Positions 1 to 11,737 of a stretch of 64,000 bases of DNA are shown piece after piece. The translations under genes and the position numbers were made by a program. The notes below the pieces were generated by a model. That model ran no database searches, was not told the DNA's origin, and saw nothing but the letters and a program-made list of their open reading frames with translations. The stretch spans positions 557,001 through 621,000 of the forward strand of contig NZ_WBSL01000001.1 in NCBI RefSeq assembly GCF_009377345.1, read 5' to 3'. Source of the DNA: Deinococcus terrestris. Its GTDB lineage: Bacteria > Deinococcota > Deinococci > Deinococcales > Deinococcaceae. Within the stretch, counting starts at the first letter, position 1; the number at the start of each line of letters is the position of its first letter.

Positions 1-698
1 AGCTTGTCGAAGATCGCCCCGAACAGCACGAACAGGAAGACGATCTGCGCCGAGACGCCGATGGCGGTCCCGAAGATGCCCTCCGTGTTGGCGAACAGTT
101 GCCCCACGACCTGCGGCCAGGTCTGCCCCGCGTGAAGCTGTAGCTGCGGCCCCAGGTCGCCCCGGATCAGGCCGCGTGGCCCGGTCAGGGCGTACAGCAT
201 GAACACGCTCGCCACGATGGGCATCGCGATCCCGACCGTGCGCCACGCCGCGAGCAGCAGCAGCACGATCAGGGCACTTCCTACCCACACGTCGGTGGGG
301 TTGAGTGCTCCGCCCTGCACGTTGGCGATGGTGGGGTACTGGGTAATCAGGTAGACGGTCGTCGCCACCGCCCCCGTTCCCAGAATCCAGTCGTACCAGG
401 GCACTCCCCGCTGCGCGTGCCCCGGCGTCTTGCGCGGGGTGAAGACCAGGTAGGCCAGCGCGAAGGCGAAGGCGAGGTGCGTGGCCCGCAGCAGCAGGGT
501 GTCCATCGTGCCGACCTGCGCGGCGTACATCTGAAAGCCGCACCACGCCAGCGCGATCAGGGTCACCAGCAGGCGGGAGAAACCGAACAGTTGCCGCCCA
601 CCCGTCTCGTTCGCCTCCACGATCTCCAGGGCGCGGCGCTCGCCCTCCGTCATGTCTAGGGCCGGGTCCGTGGAAATCGGCCTTGTGGGGTCGCTCAT
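1..698 (-). CDS. TRAP transporter fused permease subunit, N-terminal part (cut by window edge)
   Basis: The minus strand reads open from an ATG at 698 to the window edge, giving about 232 residues. A hydrophilic N-terminus of about 40 residues is followed by several hydrophobic helices, for example [32 protein letters not shown] and [11 protein letters not shown]. The pattern and the position directly after a TAXI-type solute-binding protein gene indicate the fused DctQM-like membrane component of a TAXI-type TRAP transporter. Family knowledge says such permeases are ion-gradient driven importers of organic acids. The substrate is not visible here. A hairpin between the two genes probably lowers permease expression relative to the binding protein. 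The C-terminal two thirds lie outside the window. Confidence 0.85.
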   Translation of the reverse strand, partial: MSDPTRPISTDPALDMTEGERRALEIVEANETGGRQLFGFSRLLVTLIALAWCGFQMYAAQVGTMDTLLLRATHLAFAFALAYLVFTPRKTPGHAQRGVPWYDWILGTGAVATTVYLITQYPTIANVQGGALNPTDVWVGSALIVLLLLAAWRTVGIAMPIVASVFMLYALTGPRGLIRGDLGPQLQLHAGQTWPQVVGQLFANTEGIFGTAIGVSAQIVFLFVLFGAIFDK

Positions 699-726
699 AG
701 TTTCCTCATTTCAAGGGGAAAAGAGA

Positions 727-758
727 GGGCCAGCCGCGTCAGTTTGGGCGGCTGGCCC
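727..758 (-). terminator. Hairpin between TAXI binding protein and permease (attenuator-like)
   Basis: GGGCCAGCCG (727-736) pairs perfectly with CGGCTGGCCC (749-758). Read on the minus strand, the stem is followed by a pyrimidine stretch TCTCTTTTCCCC. It sits 12 bases after the stop of the binding-protein gene and before the permease start. This suits partial termination or 3'-end protection that gives more binding protein than permease. The U-tract is imperfect, so it may act as a stabiliser only. Confidence 0.6.
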
Positions 759-770
759 CAGGATCAGAGG

Positions 771-1736
<966 letters not shown>

Positions 1737-1961
1737 GGGGTCTCCTGTGGGGTCTGCGCTGCTGGAGGGCAGCCCGCTGTGAAAGGGGAATGTGCGGGCA
1801 GCTTATCTCAAATGGCGGCGCCTCCTGCGAATCCTCCTGGCGGGGCGAACACTAGACCGGGACGGGGGGACGGCGGTGGACGACCCTCTGGCTCCTTTCT
1901 GGCTCTCCGGGTGTGGACTCCGGGCACTCCCCCGGCCCGCCGTCCCCGCTACACTGCCCCC

Positions 1962-2717
1962 ATGACCCAGCCCGCTTCCTCCCCCGAGCCGATCATCGTC
2001 GCGCAGGACGTGCACAAACATTTCGGCACCTTCCACGCCCTGCGCGGGGTCAGCGTGACCGTGCAGACCGGCGAGGTGGTCGTGGTGATCGGGCCGTCGG
2101 GCAGCGGCAAAAGCACTTTTATCCGCACGCTCAACGCGCTGGACCCCCACGACGGGGGCAACATCGTCGTGGACGGCATCCCCCTGCAAGGTGCACGCAA
2201 CCTCGACGCGGTACGGCGCGAGGTCGGGATGGTGTTCCAGTCCTTCAACCTCTTTCCGCACCTCACCGTGCTGGACAACGTGACGCTGGCGCCCACCCGC
2301 GTGCGCCGGACGAGCAAGGCCGAGGCGCAGCAGCGTGCCCTGGACCTCCTGCGCCGGGTCGGGATCGAGGAGCAGGCCCACAAGTTTCCCGCCCAGCTTT
2401 CCGGCGGGCAGCAGCAGCGCGTTGCCATCGCCCGCGCCCTGGCGATGGACCCCCGCGTGATGCTCTTTGACGAGCCGACCTCGGCGCTCGACCCCGAGAT
2501 GATTAAGGAAGTGCTCGACGTGATGAAGGAACTCGCCCGCTCGGGCATGACCATGCTCGTCGTAACCCACGAGATGGGTTTCGCCCGCGAGGTGGCCGAC
2601 CGCATCCTCTTTTTCGACGCCGGGCAGATCGTGGAGGACACCACGCCGGAAGCCTTTTACACCAATCCCCAGCACGAGCGGGCGCGGGTGTTCCTGAGCA
2701 AGATTCTGGGGCATTAG
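1962..2717 (+). CDS. Polar amino acid ABC transporter ATP-binding protein (GlnQ type)
   Basis: A 251-residue ATPase carrying every ABC motif: Walker [10 protein letters not shown] (about 42-50), a Q-loop at [10 protein letters not shown], signature [15 protein letters not shown], Walker [14 protein letters not shown] and the switch histidine in VVTHEMGFA. The sequence is closest in style to GlnQ/HisP, which drive uptake of polar amino acids. No permease or binding protein gene is adjacent, so it is an orphan ATPase here; its partners must be encoded elsewhere. The start is fixed by a TACACT -10 box at 1950-1955 that ends six bases before the ATG, implying a leaderless transcript. An upstream in-frame extension exists but has no family similarity. 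Confidence 0.92.
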   Translation: MTQPASSPEPIIVAQDVHKHFGTFHALRGVSVTVQTGEVVVVIGPSGSGKSTFIRTLNALDPHDGGNIVVDGIPLQGARNLDAVRREVGMVFQSFNLFPHLTVLDNVTLAPTRVRRTSKAEAQQRALDLLRRVGIEEQAHKFPAQLSGGQQQRVAIARALAMDPRVMLFDEPTSALDPEMIKEVLDVMKELARSGMTMLVVTHEMGFAREVADRILFFDAGQIVEDTTPEAFYTNPQHERARVFLSKILGH

Positions 2718-2731
2718 GGGTCGCCAGTCGC

Positions 2732-2779
2732 CAGCAGCCAGTCGCCAGGGCCACCACGCTTTCTGGCGACTGGCTGCTG
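2732..2779. terminator. 17-bp perfect inverted repeat between convergent genes
   Basis: Arms CAGCAGCCAGTCGCCAG (2732-2748) and its exact reverse complement (2763-2779) flank a 14-base loop. It lies between the convergent stops at 2717 and 2789, so it probably acts as a bidirectional terminator or 3' stabiliser. The left side also contains GTCGCCAG repeated in tandem-like fashion (2726-2733 region and 2741-2748). There is no U-tract. Confidence 0.6.
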
Positions 2780-2788
2780 ATGACTCCC

Positions 2789-4027
2789 CTACGCGTCCCG
2801 CCGCAGCCGCCCGCACGCCCACCATGCCACCGCGTACAGAACGGCGCTGAGCACGAAGACGGCCGGGTAGCCCGCCGCGTCCGCGAGCAGGCCGCCCGCA
2901 ACCGGGGCGAAGAGGGCCGCGCCCACCAGCGTGTTGAGGGTGCCGATATAGCGGCTGCGCGACTCGGGCGGCGAGATGTTCAGCAGGTGGTTGGTGTGCC
3001 CGAGGTTGAAGCCTTGCAGGGCCACGCTGGAGAGCACGAACACCAGCAAGTACGCGAGGCTGGGCAGCCCCAGCGCCCCCACCGTGAGGGCCGTCAGCGG
3101 CGCGAGGCCCGCGCTGACGCTGGCGTAGCGGATGATGCGGCGCGACCCCTTGCGCTCGGCCACCCGGCGCCAGACCAGGTTGGAGAGGGGCGCGGCCCCG
3201 GTCAGCGCCATCACGAACGTCCCCAGAGTGGCCGCCGGGTAATTCAGGTCGCGCAGCGCGTAGACTGCGTAGAAGGGCTCGGCCATACTCGCCGCCGCCA
3301 GCAGCAGCCGCACCTGCAAGAAGGCCCGGAAATGGGCGTCCCCCAGTGTCTGTGGAATCGCCCGCAGCTCGTCCCGCAGGTTGCCGGGCGGGAGCGGCTC
3401 GTCCGGCGGCTCCTCCACCCGCCCGAAGACGCCGTAGCCCACCGTGAAGGCAACCGTCCCCAGCAAGAAGAGCAGCGCGTAGTTGTAGGGGAAGGCGAGG
3501 TCCGACCCCAGGATGCCGCGCACGGCCAGCCCCGCCCCGAAGGCGAGCAGCCCGCCCCACAGGTTGCGGGTGGCGAAAAAGCGCGGGCGGCGCTCGGAGG
3601 ACACCGTCTTGCTGACGACCTCCAGAAAGGGGAGGCCTGCCACCCCCGACGCGAGCGCGTTCACCATCATCGCCAGCACGAACAGGGTCAGACACAGGGC
3701 GGGGCGGTCGGCCAGGGTCGCGGCGACCACCACCATCGCCAGGTAGGTCAGCAGCCGCACCAGCGCCGCCGAGCGGTAGACGGGCAGCTTGTATCGCAGG
3801 GGCCGCACCCGCGCGGCGACGAGGAGTTGCGGCAGCATCCACCCGCCCCCCGCGATGGCCGGAAGCAAGCCGATCACGAAATTGGGCGCTCCCAGCCGTG
3901 CCGCAAAACCCGCCACCACCACCGACACGCTCAGAAAGCCGTCGCCCACCGACACCAACCAGCCGTTAAGGATGCCGAGGCGTTCGTTGGGAGTCCAGGG
4001 AGCGCGGGAGGGGGGAGCGGCCGTCAC
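2789..4027 (-). CDS. Major facilitator superfamily transporter
   Basis: A 412-residue integral membrane protein with about twelve hydrophobic helices and no signal peptide. The first helix follows an N-terminus rich in A and P (GILNGWLVSVGDGFLSVSVV). Basic loops such as RRVAERKGSRR between helices fit the MFS topology. No substrate-specific motif is recognisable. The start is a GTG at 4027, fixed by a CATAAT -10 box (4034-4039, minus strand) exactly six bases upstream, so the transcript is probably leaderless. The ClC gene lies upstream in the same direction, 81 bases away, but this promoter makes the MFS gene independently expressed. Confidence 0.85.
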   Translation of the reverse strand: MTAAPPSRAPWTPNERLGILNGWLVSVGDGFLSVSVVVAGFAARLGAPNFVIGLLPAIAGGGWMLPQLLVAARVRPLRYKLPVYRSAALVRLLTYLAMVVVAATLADRPALCLTLFVLAMMVNALASGVAGLPFLEVVSKTVSSERRPRFFATRNLWGGLLAFGAGLAVRGILGSDLAFPYNYALLFLLGTVAFTVGYGVFGRVEEPPDEPLPPGNLRDELRAIPQTLGDAHFRAFLQVRLLLAAASMAEPFYAVYALRDLNYPAATLGTFVMALTGAAPLSNLVWRRVAERKGSRRIIRYASVSAGLAPLTALTVGALGLPSLAYLLVFVLSSVALQGFNLGHTNHLLNISPPESRSRYIGTLNTLVGAALFAPVAGGLLADAAGYPAVFVLSAVLYAVAWWACGRLRRDA

Positions 4028-4108
4028 CGGGGCATTATGGGGGAGCCCGCCCCGAACAGCGCTCCGCCAGATGGCTGAAGCCGGGGTGTCTGTCGTGGCG
4101 GCGGAAGC

Positions 4109-5749
4109 TCAGACCCCCGGCAGCCGGAGCACACCCTCCAGCGCCGCATACGCGTCGGGCCGGGCCAGGAAGACCAACTCGTCGTCGGCGGTCAGGCGCA
4201 TCTGGGGGCGCGGCACCGTCACGGCGCCGCCCCGCACCACGCCCACAACCTCCACGCCGGGGGGCAGCGAGAGCACCGAGAGCCGGGCGCCCGCCCAACT
4301 GCGCGGCACCGGGCGGCGGTAAAGTTCCTGCTCGGACTCCAGCGGGGCCAGGCCTGTCTCCGGCTCTCCGGGCGGGGCGGCGTGCAGGGGCAGCAGGGGG
4401 GACGGAACGGCGGGAGCGCGGCGAATCGTGACCGGCCCCGCCCCCGGCAAGAGCACGGGCAGGGGTGCGGGGCTCTGTGCCCGCGAGCGCACCTGCGCGG
4501 GCAGCAGGCCCGTCTCGCCGCTGATGGCGTGGGCCAGCCCGGCGGTGACCAAGGCGGCGGGCAGCAGCGCGTCCCCACCCCAGGCCACCACCAGCAGTGC
4601 GGCGGCGAGGGGAGCGTTCAGCGTGACCGTCACGAAGGCGACGATGCCCACCAGCGCGGCCAGGCTGGGGTCGGCGCCCAGCACCGAGCCCAGCCCCACG
4701 CCCAGCAGTCCGCCCACCCCCACCGACGGCAGCACCCCACCCCCGAAGGCCAGCCGCGCCCCCAGCGCCAGCAGCAGCCAGCGCCACGCACCCTCACCCA
4801 ACGCCGCCTCGTCGAGGAAGCCGGACAGGCCCACCTGTGCCCAGCCGGAGCCGTCGCCCAGCACGCCGGGGGTGCCCCACCACGCGATGGCTGCCGTGAG
4901 CAGCCCGAAGGCCCCACCCAGCGCCACCCGCCGGGAGCCCCGCGTCCAGGCGTCAGGGAAGACGCGGCAGATCAGCAGCGCCGCCCATCCCGCCAGCGTG
5001 ACGGCCAGCGCTACCCCGACCAGCGGCCCCACCCCCGCCAGCGTGGGTACCCCCACCTCCGGCACGCTCAGCAGCGGCAGGAACCCGAAGGCCAATCCAT
5101 ACACCGCATACGCCGCAACCGAGGCGAGCACGCAGGGCATCAGCACCTCGAACTCGAACTCGAAGCGGCGGTAGAGCACCTCGGCCACGAGGACCGCTGC
5201 CGCCAGGGGCGCGTGCAGCACGGCTCCCAGGCCTGCCGCCGCCCCGGCCAGGGTCAGGCTGCGCGTCTCCACCGCGTCCAGCCGGGTGGCCCGCCCCAGC
5301 AGCCGCGCCCCCAGCCCGCCCAGCACGGTGTAGGGCGCGTCCCGGCCCACCAGCAGCCCCGCGCCGTGCCCCAGCAGCGTGGCAGCCAGCGTCCGCAGTT
5401 GCGTGGGCAGGGTGGGCGTGTCGCCCCGCGTATGGGCACCGCGCACGAGTTGGTTCAGGGGATCACCGTCCTCGCGCGGAATCAGCCAGACGTAGGCAGC
5501 CCCGATCAGCGGCAGCGCGAGCAGGCCCCAGGGCAGCGCCTCGCCAAAGGCCATCAGCAGGCCGCCCTCGCCGGGGGTGCCGGGGGGCGAGAAGCCGGTG
5601 AGCCAGGCGCCCAGTTCCAGCAAGCGTTCCAGCAGTAGCCGCAGCCCCACGCACAGCGCCCCCACCAGCCCGCCCAGCAGCACGCTCAGCACCACCAGCC
5701 GCCCGGTTTCCAGGCGGGTCAGGACGGCGCGGGGCAGGGGAGAACGCAT
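4109..5749 (-). CDS. ClC-family chloride channel/antiporter with C-terminal TrkA-C (RCK_C) domain
   Basis: A 546-residue protein. Residues about 1-430 form the ClC membrane domain. The segment GHGAGLLVGRDAPYTVLGG corresponds to the helix F filter motif, normally G-R/K-E-G-P, and GGGVLPSVGVGGLLG corresponds to the GxFxP region. The last 90 residues (AGARLSVLSLPPGVEVVGVV to the end) resemble a TrkA-C ligand-binding domain, usually a regulatory module. The gating glutamate of the family is replaced by aspartate and the following glycine by alanine. The ATG at 5749 has a TACCAT -10 box (5758-5763) eight bases upstream. Whether it is a channel or a proton-coupled exchanger is not decidable from sequence. 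Confidence 0.85.
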   Translation of the reverse strand: MRSPLPRAVLTRLETGRLVVLSVLLGGLVGALCVGLRLLLERLLELGAWLTGFSPPGTPGEGGLLMAFGEALPWGLLALPLIGAAYVWLIPREDGDPLNQLVRGAHTRGDTPTLPTQLRTLAATLLGHGAGLLVGRDAPYTVLGGLGARLLGRATRLDAVETRSLTLAGAAAGLGAVLHAPLAAAVLVAEVLYRRFEFEFEVLMPCVLASVAAYAVYGLAFGFLPLLSVPEVGVPTLAGVGPLVGVALAVTLAGWAALLICRVFPDAWTRGSRRVALGGAFGLLTAAIAWWGTPGVLGDGSGWAQVGLSGFLDEAALGEGAWRWLLLALGARLAFGGGVLPSVGVGGLLGVGLGSVLGADPSLAALVGIVAFVTVTLNAPLAAALLVVAWGGDALLPAALVTAGLAHAISGETGLLPAQVRSRAQSPAPLPVLLPGAGPVTIRRAPAVPSPLLPLHAAPPGEPETGLAPLESEQELYRRPVPRSWAGARLSVLSLPPGVEVVGVVRGGAVTVPRPQMRLTADDELVFLARPDAYAALEGVLRLPGV

Positions 5750-5807
5750 CGCGCTGCATGGTAGTGCAGGGGACCGCGCTTAAGCGTTTGGACTTATGCC
5801 CGCCGCT

Positions 5808-7259
<1,452 letters not shown>

Positions 7260-7586
7260 GGGGGCAGGGTAACGTGTGGGGCCGCCTGGTTGGGTTGATG
7301 CTTTGGGGCAGGGCAGCTTGATTCGGTTTGCCCCCACCCCCAGCCCCTACCCCCAGAGGGGGCAGGGGAGCGGCGCTGCGCTAGGCAAAGGTCGTCCCTC
7401 CATCGTCCGGGCCCGCCTATCCCGTCCACGTGTCCCCCTCCACGCCATCCTGCCGCCCAAGGGAAAGGCCTCGGCGCGGACGCGCCGAACGGCTCGTCTG
7501 CCTGGAAAGTGGACTCGTTGGATGGGGACGTTGAGGGCGGCTGACACAGGGGAAAGATGGCTCTAGCAGCAGCAGGGGTTTACCCC
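7260..7586. other. Intergenic stretch between ppc and amylase genes
   Basis: It contains the amylase -10 box at its left end, a GC-rich hairpin (CCCCTACCCCC 7345-7355 facing GGGGGCAGGGG after a three-base loop, one mismatch), and AGGGGTTTACCCCT (7574-7587) directly at the ppc stop, which on the minus strand could be a short 3' hairpin. No gene or RNA was recognised. Confidence 0.6.
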
Positions 7587-10067
7587 TCACCCCGTGTTCC
7601 GCACCCCCGCCGCAATGCCCTGAAGGCTCAGCAGCAGCGGGCGCTCGAAGGTGGCCCCGCCCTCCGGCTCGGCCCGTGCGCGGCGCAACAACTCGGCCTG
7701 GATGCGGTGGATGGGGTCGATGTAGGGGTTTCGCAGGCGGATGCTCTCGCGCAGCCTCGGCTCGTTCGCCAGCAGCTCGGCGCCCACCGCCTCTTCGACC
7801 AGCCGCACCGTCTCCGCGTAGGCCTCTTTCAGCCGCGCGGCGAGCGGGCTGCCCCCGGTCAGCCGCAGGTATTCCTCGAAGATCAGGAGGTCCGTCTTGG
7901 CGAGGCTCATCTGCGCGTTGTCGAGCACCGAGCGGAAGAAGGGCCAGTCGGCGTACATGGTCCGGGCTAGCTCGGGGCCGATCTCGCGCAGGCCTTCAGC
8001 CAACCCGTACCAGCCGGGGAGGTTGGCGCGGTTTTGCGTCCAGCTCATGACCCAGGGAATCGCGCGGAGGTTTGAGAGGGTCGGTGCTCCGGGGCGCCGG
8101 ACCGGGCGCGAGGCGATGTTCAGGCGCGAGATTTCGTGGATGGGGGTGACGGCCTCGAAGAAGGGGAGGAAGTCGGGGTCGTCCACGAGCGCCCGGTACG
8201 CGGCGGCGCTCGCCTCCGCCGCGCGGCCCAGCGCCCCGGTCCATTCGGCGGGCGGGTCGGCGGCGGGGCGGGCGGCGGCGAGGAGCATTCCGTAGAGGGC
8301 CTGTTCCAGATTGCGCCGCGCCAGCACGGGGTGGCTGTACTTGTCGGCCAGGGCCTCCCCCTGCTCGGTGAGCCGCAGCCCCGCGTCGATGGTCCCGGCG
8401 GGCTGTCCCAGGATCGCCCGCGACGCCGGGCCGCCCCCCCGCCCGATGGACGTGCCGCGCCCGTGGAAGAAGCGCCAGCGCACCCCCGCCCGGCGGCAGA
8501 CCTCGCTGAGCTGCCGCTGCGCCTCGTGCAAGGCCCAGTTCGCCGCCAGGAATCCCGCGTCCTTGTTGGAGTCCGAGTAGCCCAGCATGATCTCCTGCAC
8601 GTCGCTGCCCAGCACGGCCCGGTACTCGGGCAGGGCGAGCAGGTCGGAGACGATCTGCGGCGCCCCCTGCAGGTCGGCCAGCGTCTCGAAGAGGGGCACC
8701 GGCAGCACCCGCACCCCGACCTCCCGCGCCAGCAGCAGCGGCTCCAGCACGTCGCTGACGCTCTCGGCCATGCTGATGATGTAGCGGCCGAAGGCTCGGG
8801 GGCCGCTTGCCCGGATCGCCGCCTGAACCTCGCGCAGTGGGCCGACCGCCGTTTCCAGCTCGGGCGTGAGCGCCTCCCCGGCGGGCCACAGCGGGCGACG
8901 GGAGTGCAGTTCACGGGTCAGCACCTCCAGCCGCCCCTCCTCGGGCAGCGCCAGATAGTCGGCCTCTACCCCAGCGGCGGCCAGCAGCCGCGCGACCGCC
9001 GCCTCCGTCTGCCCGCTGTGCTCGCGGACATCCAGGCTCACGAGGTGGGTGCCGAAGACGCGGGCCACCGTCAGCAGGGGAGCGAGCAGCCGCTCGGCGC
9101 TGCGGCGCTGGCCCTGGGCGATCAGCCGTTCCCGCAGCGTCTCCAGCCGGGGCACGAGGTCAGGGGCGGTCCCACCCTGCACCTCCGCGTGCAGGGCCAG
9201 AATCTCGGTGCGGAAGGTGTCGCCGCTGTCCTCCAGCTCCTCCTGACTGAGGTCGGCGTAGGCGCGGCGCAGGGCGGGCAGCAGCAGCTCGCGTGCCCGC
9301 TCACGGTGTAGACCCAGGGCCTCGCGGGTGGCTTCCGGCGTCACGAAGGGATTGCCGTCGCGGTCGCCGCCCATCCACGAGGAAAAGGAGAGGGGTAGGC
9401 TCGCCGCCGTCTCCCGCCCGTACACCCGCTGAAAGGCCCTGGTGAGGTCGCGCTGCAACTCCGGCAAGGCCCGCGCGATGGAGCTGAGGTAGCTCAGCCC
9501 GCCCTTGACCTCGTCCTGCACAGTGGGCCGCAACCGCCGCAGTTCGGGGGTACCCCACAGCGCCTCGACATGCGCGGCGACCTCCTCCGGGGCGTCCTCG
9601 CCCTCCAGGTCCGGCAGGGCGCGGGCGATCTCGACGAGGTGGTGCCGCACCGTGCGCCGCCGCATCTCGGTGGGGTGGGCGGTGAAGGTCAGGCCGAGGT
9701 TCAGCCGCTCCAGCAGGGCTTCAGCCTCGTCTGCCGTGACCCCCTGGGCCTTCAGCTCGGTCAGTGCCCCCTCCAGGCTCTGGGGCCGCACCCCCCGCGT
9801 GCCCGACAGCACCCGCACCCGCTCGTACTCCTCGGCCAGATTGACAAGCTGGAAGTACCAGGTAAAGGCCCGCACGAGGTTGGCCGCCGTGCCCGCGTCC
9901 AGCCCTTCCAGCAGGGCGTGCAGGGCCGAGTCGTCACCCCCGGCCCGCACCTCGCGCACGAGGCGGCGCACCTCCTCCACCAGGTCGAAAAATTCCTCGC
10001 CTTCCTGTTCCTTCAGGATCTGCCCCAGCGTTCGGCCCAGCAGGTTCACGTCGTCATTCAGCGCCAT
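7587..10067 (-). CDS. ppc: Phosphoenolpyruvate carboxylase
   Basis: An 826-residue enzyme that carboxylates phosphoenolpyruvate with bicarbonate to oxaloacetate, refilling the TCA cycle. The two signature regions are clear: TAHPTEMRRRTV with the catalytic histidine near residue 140, and FHGRGTSIGRGGGP in the central domain. The protein ends in RNTG, the invariant PEPC C-terminus that contributes to the active site. At 826 residues it is somewhat shorter than the E. coli enzyme. The ATG at 10067 lies one base after the stop of ymdB and is preceded by a GGAGGAGGG ribosome site located inside the end of ymdB. This argues for translational coupling and rules out the longer upstream frame. Confidence 0.96.
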   Translation of the reverse strand: MALNDDVNLLGRTLGQILKEQEGEEFFDLVEEVRRLVREVRAGGDDSALHALLEGLDAGTAANLVRAFTWYFQLVNLAEEYERVRVLSGTRGVRPQSLEGALTELKAQGVTADEAEALLERLNLGLTFTAHPTEMRRRTVRHHLVEIARALPDLEGEDAPEEVAAHVEALWGTPELRRLRPTVQDEVKGGLSYLSSIARALPELQRDLTRAFQRVYGRETAASLPLSFSSWMGGDRDGNPFVTPEATREALGLHRERARELLLPALRRAYADLSQEELEDSGDTFRTEILALHAEVQGGTAPDLVPRLETLRERLIAQGQRRSAERLLAPLLTVARVFGTHLVSLDVREHSGQTEAAVARLLAAAGVEADYLALPEEGRLEVLTRELHSRRPLWPAGEALTPELETAVGPLREVQAAIRASGPRAFGRYIISMAESVSDVLEPLLLAREVGVRVLPVPLFETLADLQGAPQIVSDLLALPEYRAVLGSDVQEIMLGYSDSNKDAGFLAANWALHEAQRQLSEVCRRAGVRWRFFHGRGTSIGRGGGPASRAILGQPAGTIDAGLRLTEQGEALADKYSHPVLARRNLEQALYGMLLAAARPAADPPAEWTGALGRAAEASAAAYRALVDDPDFLPFFEAVTPIHEISRLNIASRPVRRPGAPTLSNLRAIPWVMSWTQNRANLPGWYGLAEGLREIGPELARTMYADWPFFRSVLDNAQMSLAKTDLLIFEEYLRLTGGSPLAARLKEAYAETVRLVEEAVGAELLANEPRLRESIRLRNPYIDPIHRIQAELLRRARAEPEGGATFERPLLLSLQGIAAGVRNTG

Positions 10068-10068
10068 G

Positions 10069-10860
10069 CTAGCCCTCCTCCACGTAACGGTAGCGCTCGG
10101 CGGAGAGGGCACGGTTGCTCTCCAGCTCCAGCCGCACCGCGTTGAGTTCGGCTGGGCCGCCTGCCACCGAGAAACGGTGAGGCCGCTCAGTCAGGAACTT
10201 CTGGATGGGTCCCTCGGGGTCGGCCCCGATGATGCTGCGGTGCGGCCCGGTAAAGCCCGCGTCGGTCTGAAAGGCGGTGCCGCCCGGCAGGATGCGGGTG
10301 TCGGCGGTGGGCACGTGGGTATGCGTGCCGATCACGGCGGCCACCCGCCCGTCCAGATGCCACGCGAGCGCCGCTTTCTCGCTCGTCGCCTCCGCGTGCA
10401 GGTCCACGAAGACGGTGCCGAGGTCGTCCCGCGCCAGCAGGTCGTCCATCGCCTGAAAGGGGTTGGCGACCGCCTCCATGAAGACGCGCCCCAGCAGATT
10501 CACGACCGTGAGCCGCTCGGTGCCCCCGCTCGCCGTCTTCACGTCGAAACTGCGCCAACCCACGCCCGGCGTGCCGGGGTCGGCGTAATTCAGGGGGCGG
10601 ACGATCGGGAACTGCTGCTCGTCCAGCATCAGTGAAAACACGTCCTTGTGGTGCCAGGCGTGGTTGCCCAGCGTGATGCACCCCGCCCCTGCCGCCACGA
10701 TCGCCGCCGCCGCCTCGCGGTGCAGGCCGAAGCCCCCGGCCGCGTTTTCGCCGTTCACGATGATGAAATCGAACTCGGGCCGCAACCCCGGCAGGTGCTG
10801 GCCCAGCAGCTTTCGCCCCGGCTGACCGTACACGTCCCCTACAAACAGCACACGCAACAT
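10069..10860 (-). CDS. ymdB: YmdB-family metallophosphoesterase
   Basis: 263 residues matching the TIGR00282 metallophosphoesterase family. Metal-ligand motifs are GDVYGQPGR at the N-terminus, [18 protein letters not shown] and [10 protein letters not shown] with the following [10 protein letters not shown]. subtilis YmdB hydrolyses 2',3'-cyclic nucleotides and affects RNA turnover and biofilm formation; the physiological substrate here is inferred only from family. It is the first gene of a two-gene unit with ppc. The ATG at 10860 is fixed by a TAAGGT -10 box at 10867-10872 six bases upstream, a leaderless arrangement. Confidence 0.92.
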   Translation of the reverse strand: MLRVLFVGDVYGQPGRKLLGQHLPGLRPEFDFIIVNGENAAGGFGLHREAAAAIVAAGAGCITLGNHAWHHKDVFSLMLDEQQFPIVRPLNYADPGTPGVGWRSFDVKTASGGTERLTVVNLLGRVFMEAVANPFQAMDDLLARDDLGTVFVDLHAEATSEKAALAWHLDGRVAAVIGTHTHVPTADTRILPGGTAFQTDAGFTGPHRSIIGADPEGPIQKFLTERPHRFSVAGGPAELNAVRLELESNRALSAERYRYVEEG

Positions 10861-10950
10861 GGCCCAACCTTAGAGGACGCGTGGCCTGGCGCCGTCCTCC
10901 CCGAAGGGACGATCACCTCTTCCTCACACCCGGACGTTTAACTTGCCTTC

Positions 10951-11691
10951 ATGCTCATGCTCGCGCTGGCTTCCCCGACCTCTCCTGCGGTGCGCCCCGC
11001 CTGTCCCTGTGGGGTCCGGGATGACGGTGTGCGCCGGGGAGTGGGAGAGGTGCTGGCCCGCCTGGCCGAGTTGGGGGTGGAAACCGGGGCCGTCTGGGCG
11101 GCGGCGCACCGCCAGCCCGCCGCTCCGGAACTGGGCCTCGATGCCGCCGTAGAGTTACTGGCCTCGGTGCAGGGCGGAGGCCGGGGCCACGGACGACGGG
11201 TGGTGGCGCTGGCTGTCTCTCTGGCCGAGGCCGCTGGGCTCTCCGCCGAGCAGGTCCGGGCGGTGCGCTGGGGGGCAGCGCTGCACGACCTCGGCAAGGT
11301 GCGGGTGCCGCGTGAGGTGCTGGACAAGCCGGGGCCGCTGACCGGGGAGGAACGGGCGCTGGTGCAGGGCCACGCAGCGTGGGGCGCCGAACTGCTCGCG
11401 CCCCTGCCGCTCCCCGCTGCCTCAGTCGCCGCCGTGCGCCACCACCACGAACGCTGGGACGGGGGCGGCTATCCCCGTGGCCTGCGCTGCCGCCGCATCC
11501 CCCTCGCGGCCCGGATCGTCGCCATCGCGGACGTGTTCGACGCCCTGATCAGCGCCCGGCCCTACAAGCCTGCCTGGTGCGAGCGCGAGGCCGCCCGCGT
11601 GATTCTGCGGGGCGCGGGCAGTCAATTCGACCCCCGCCTCGCCCGCCTCTTCGTGCGCGAGGTGCTGGGCTTCCGCGACCTGTTGCCCTGA
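10951..11691 (+). CDS. HD-GYP domain phosphohydrolase
   Basis: A 246-residue protein. After about 65 N-terminal residues of no recognised domain comes an HD-GYP domain: HGRRVVALAVSLAEAAG, ALHDLGKVRVP with the HD pair, and HHERWDGGGYPRGL with the GYP triad, followed by ARIVAIADVFDALISARPYK. HD-GYP proteins hydrolyse cyclic-di-GMP or related cyclic dinucleotides. No response-regulator receiver or membrane segment is present, so the signal input is unknown. The ATG at 10951 follows a TAACTT -10 box (10939-10944) by six bases. A second ATG two codons later is possible but fits the promoter spacing less well. It is divergent from ymdB. Confidence 0.9.
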   Translation: MLMLALASPTSPAVRPACPCGVRDDGVRRGVGEVLARLAELGVETGAVWAAAHRQPAAPELGLDAAVELLASVQGGGRGHGRRVVALAVSLAEAAGLSAEQVRAVRWGAALHDLGKVRVPREVLDKPGPLTGEERALVQGHAAWGAELLAPLPLPAASVAAVRHHHERWDGGGYPRGLRCRRIPLAARIVAIADVFDALISARPYKPAWCEREAARVILRGAGSQFDPRLARLFVREVLGFRDLLP

Positions 11692-11704
11692 AGCGCACGG
11701 CGCA

Positions 11705-11720
11705 GGCGCGGCGCCGCGCC
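11705..11720. terminator. 16-bp GC palindrome between convergent genes
   Basis: GGCGCGGCGCCGCGCC is a perfect palindrome in the 46-bp gap between the HD-GYP stop (11691) and the stop of the OstA-like gene (11738). It probably folds as a 3' hairpin for either transcript. A T-rich stretch (TTATTTCATTT, about 11732-11742) follows it on the plus strand at a distance of about 12 bases. Confidence 0.45.
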
Positions 11721-11737
11721 CCCGTTGCCACGTTATT

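Noticed and set aside
4382..5638. 418-codon plus-strand open frame within the ClC gene
   Set aside because: Glutamine- and arginine-rich shadow translation on the opposite strand of a clear ClC gene.
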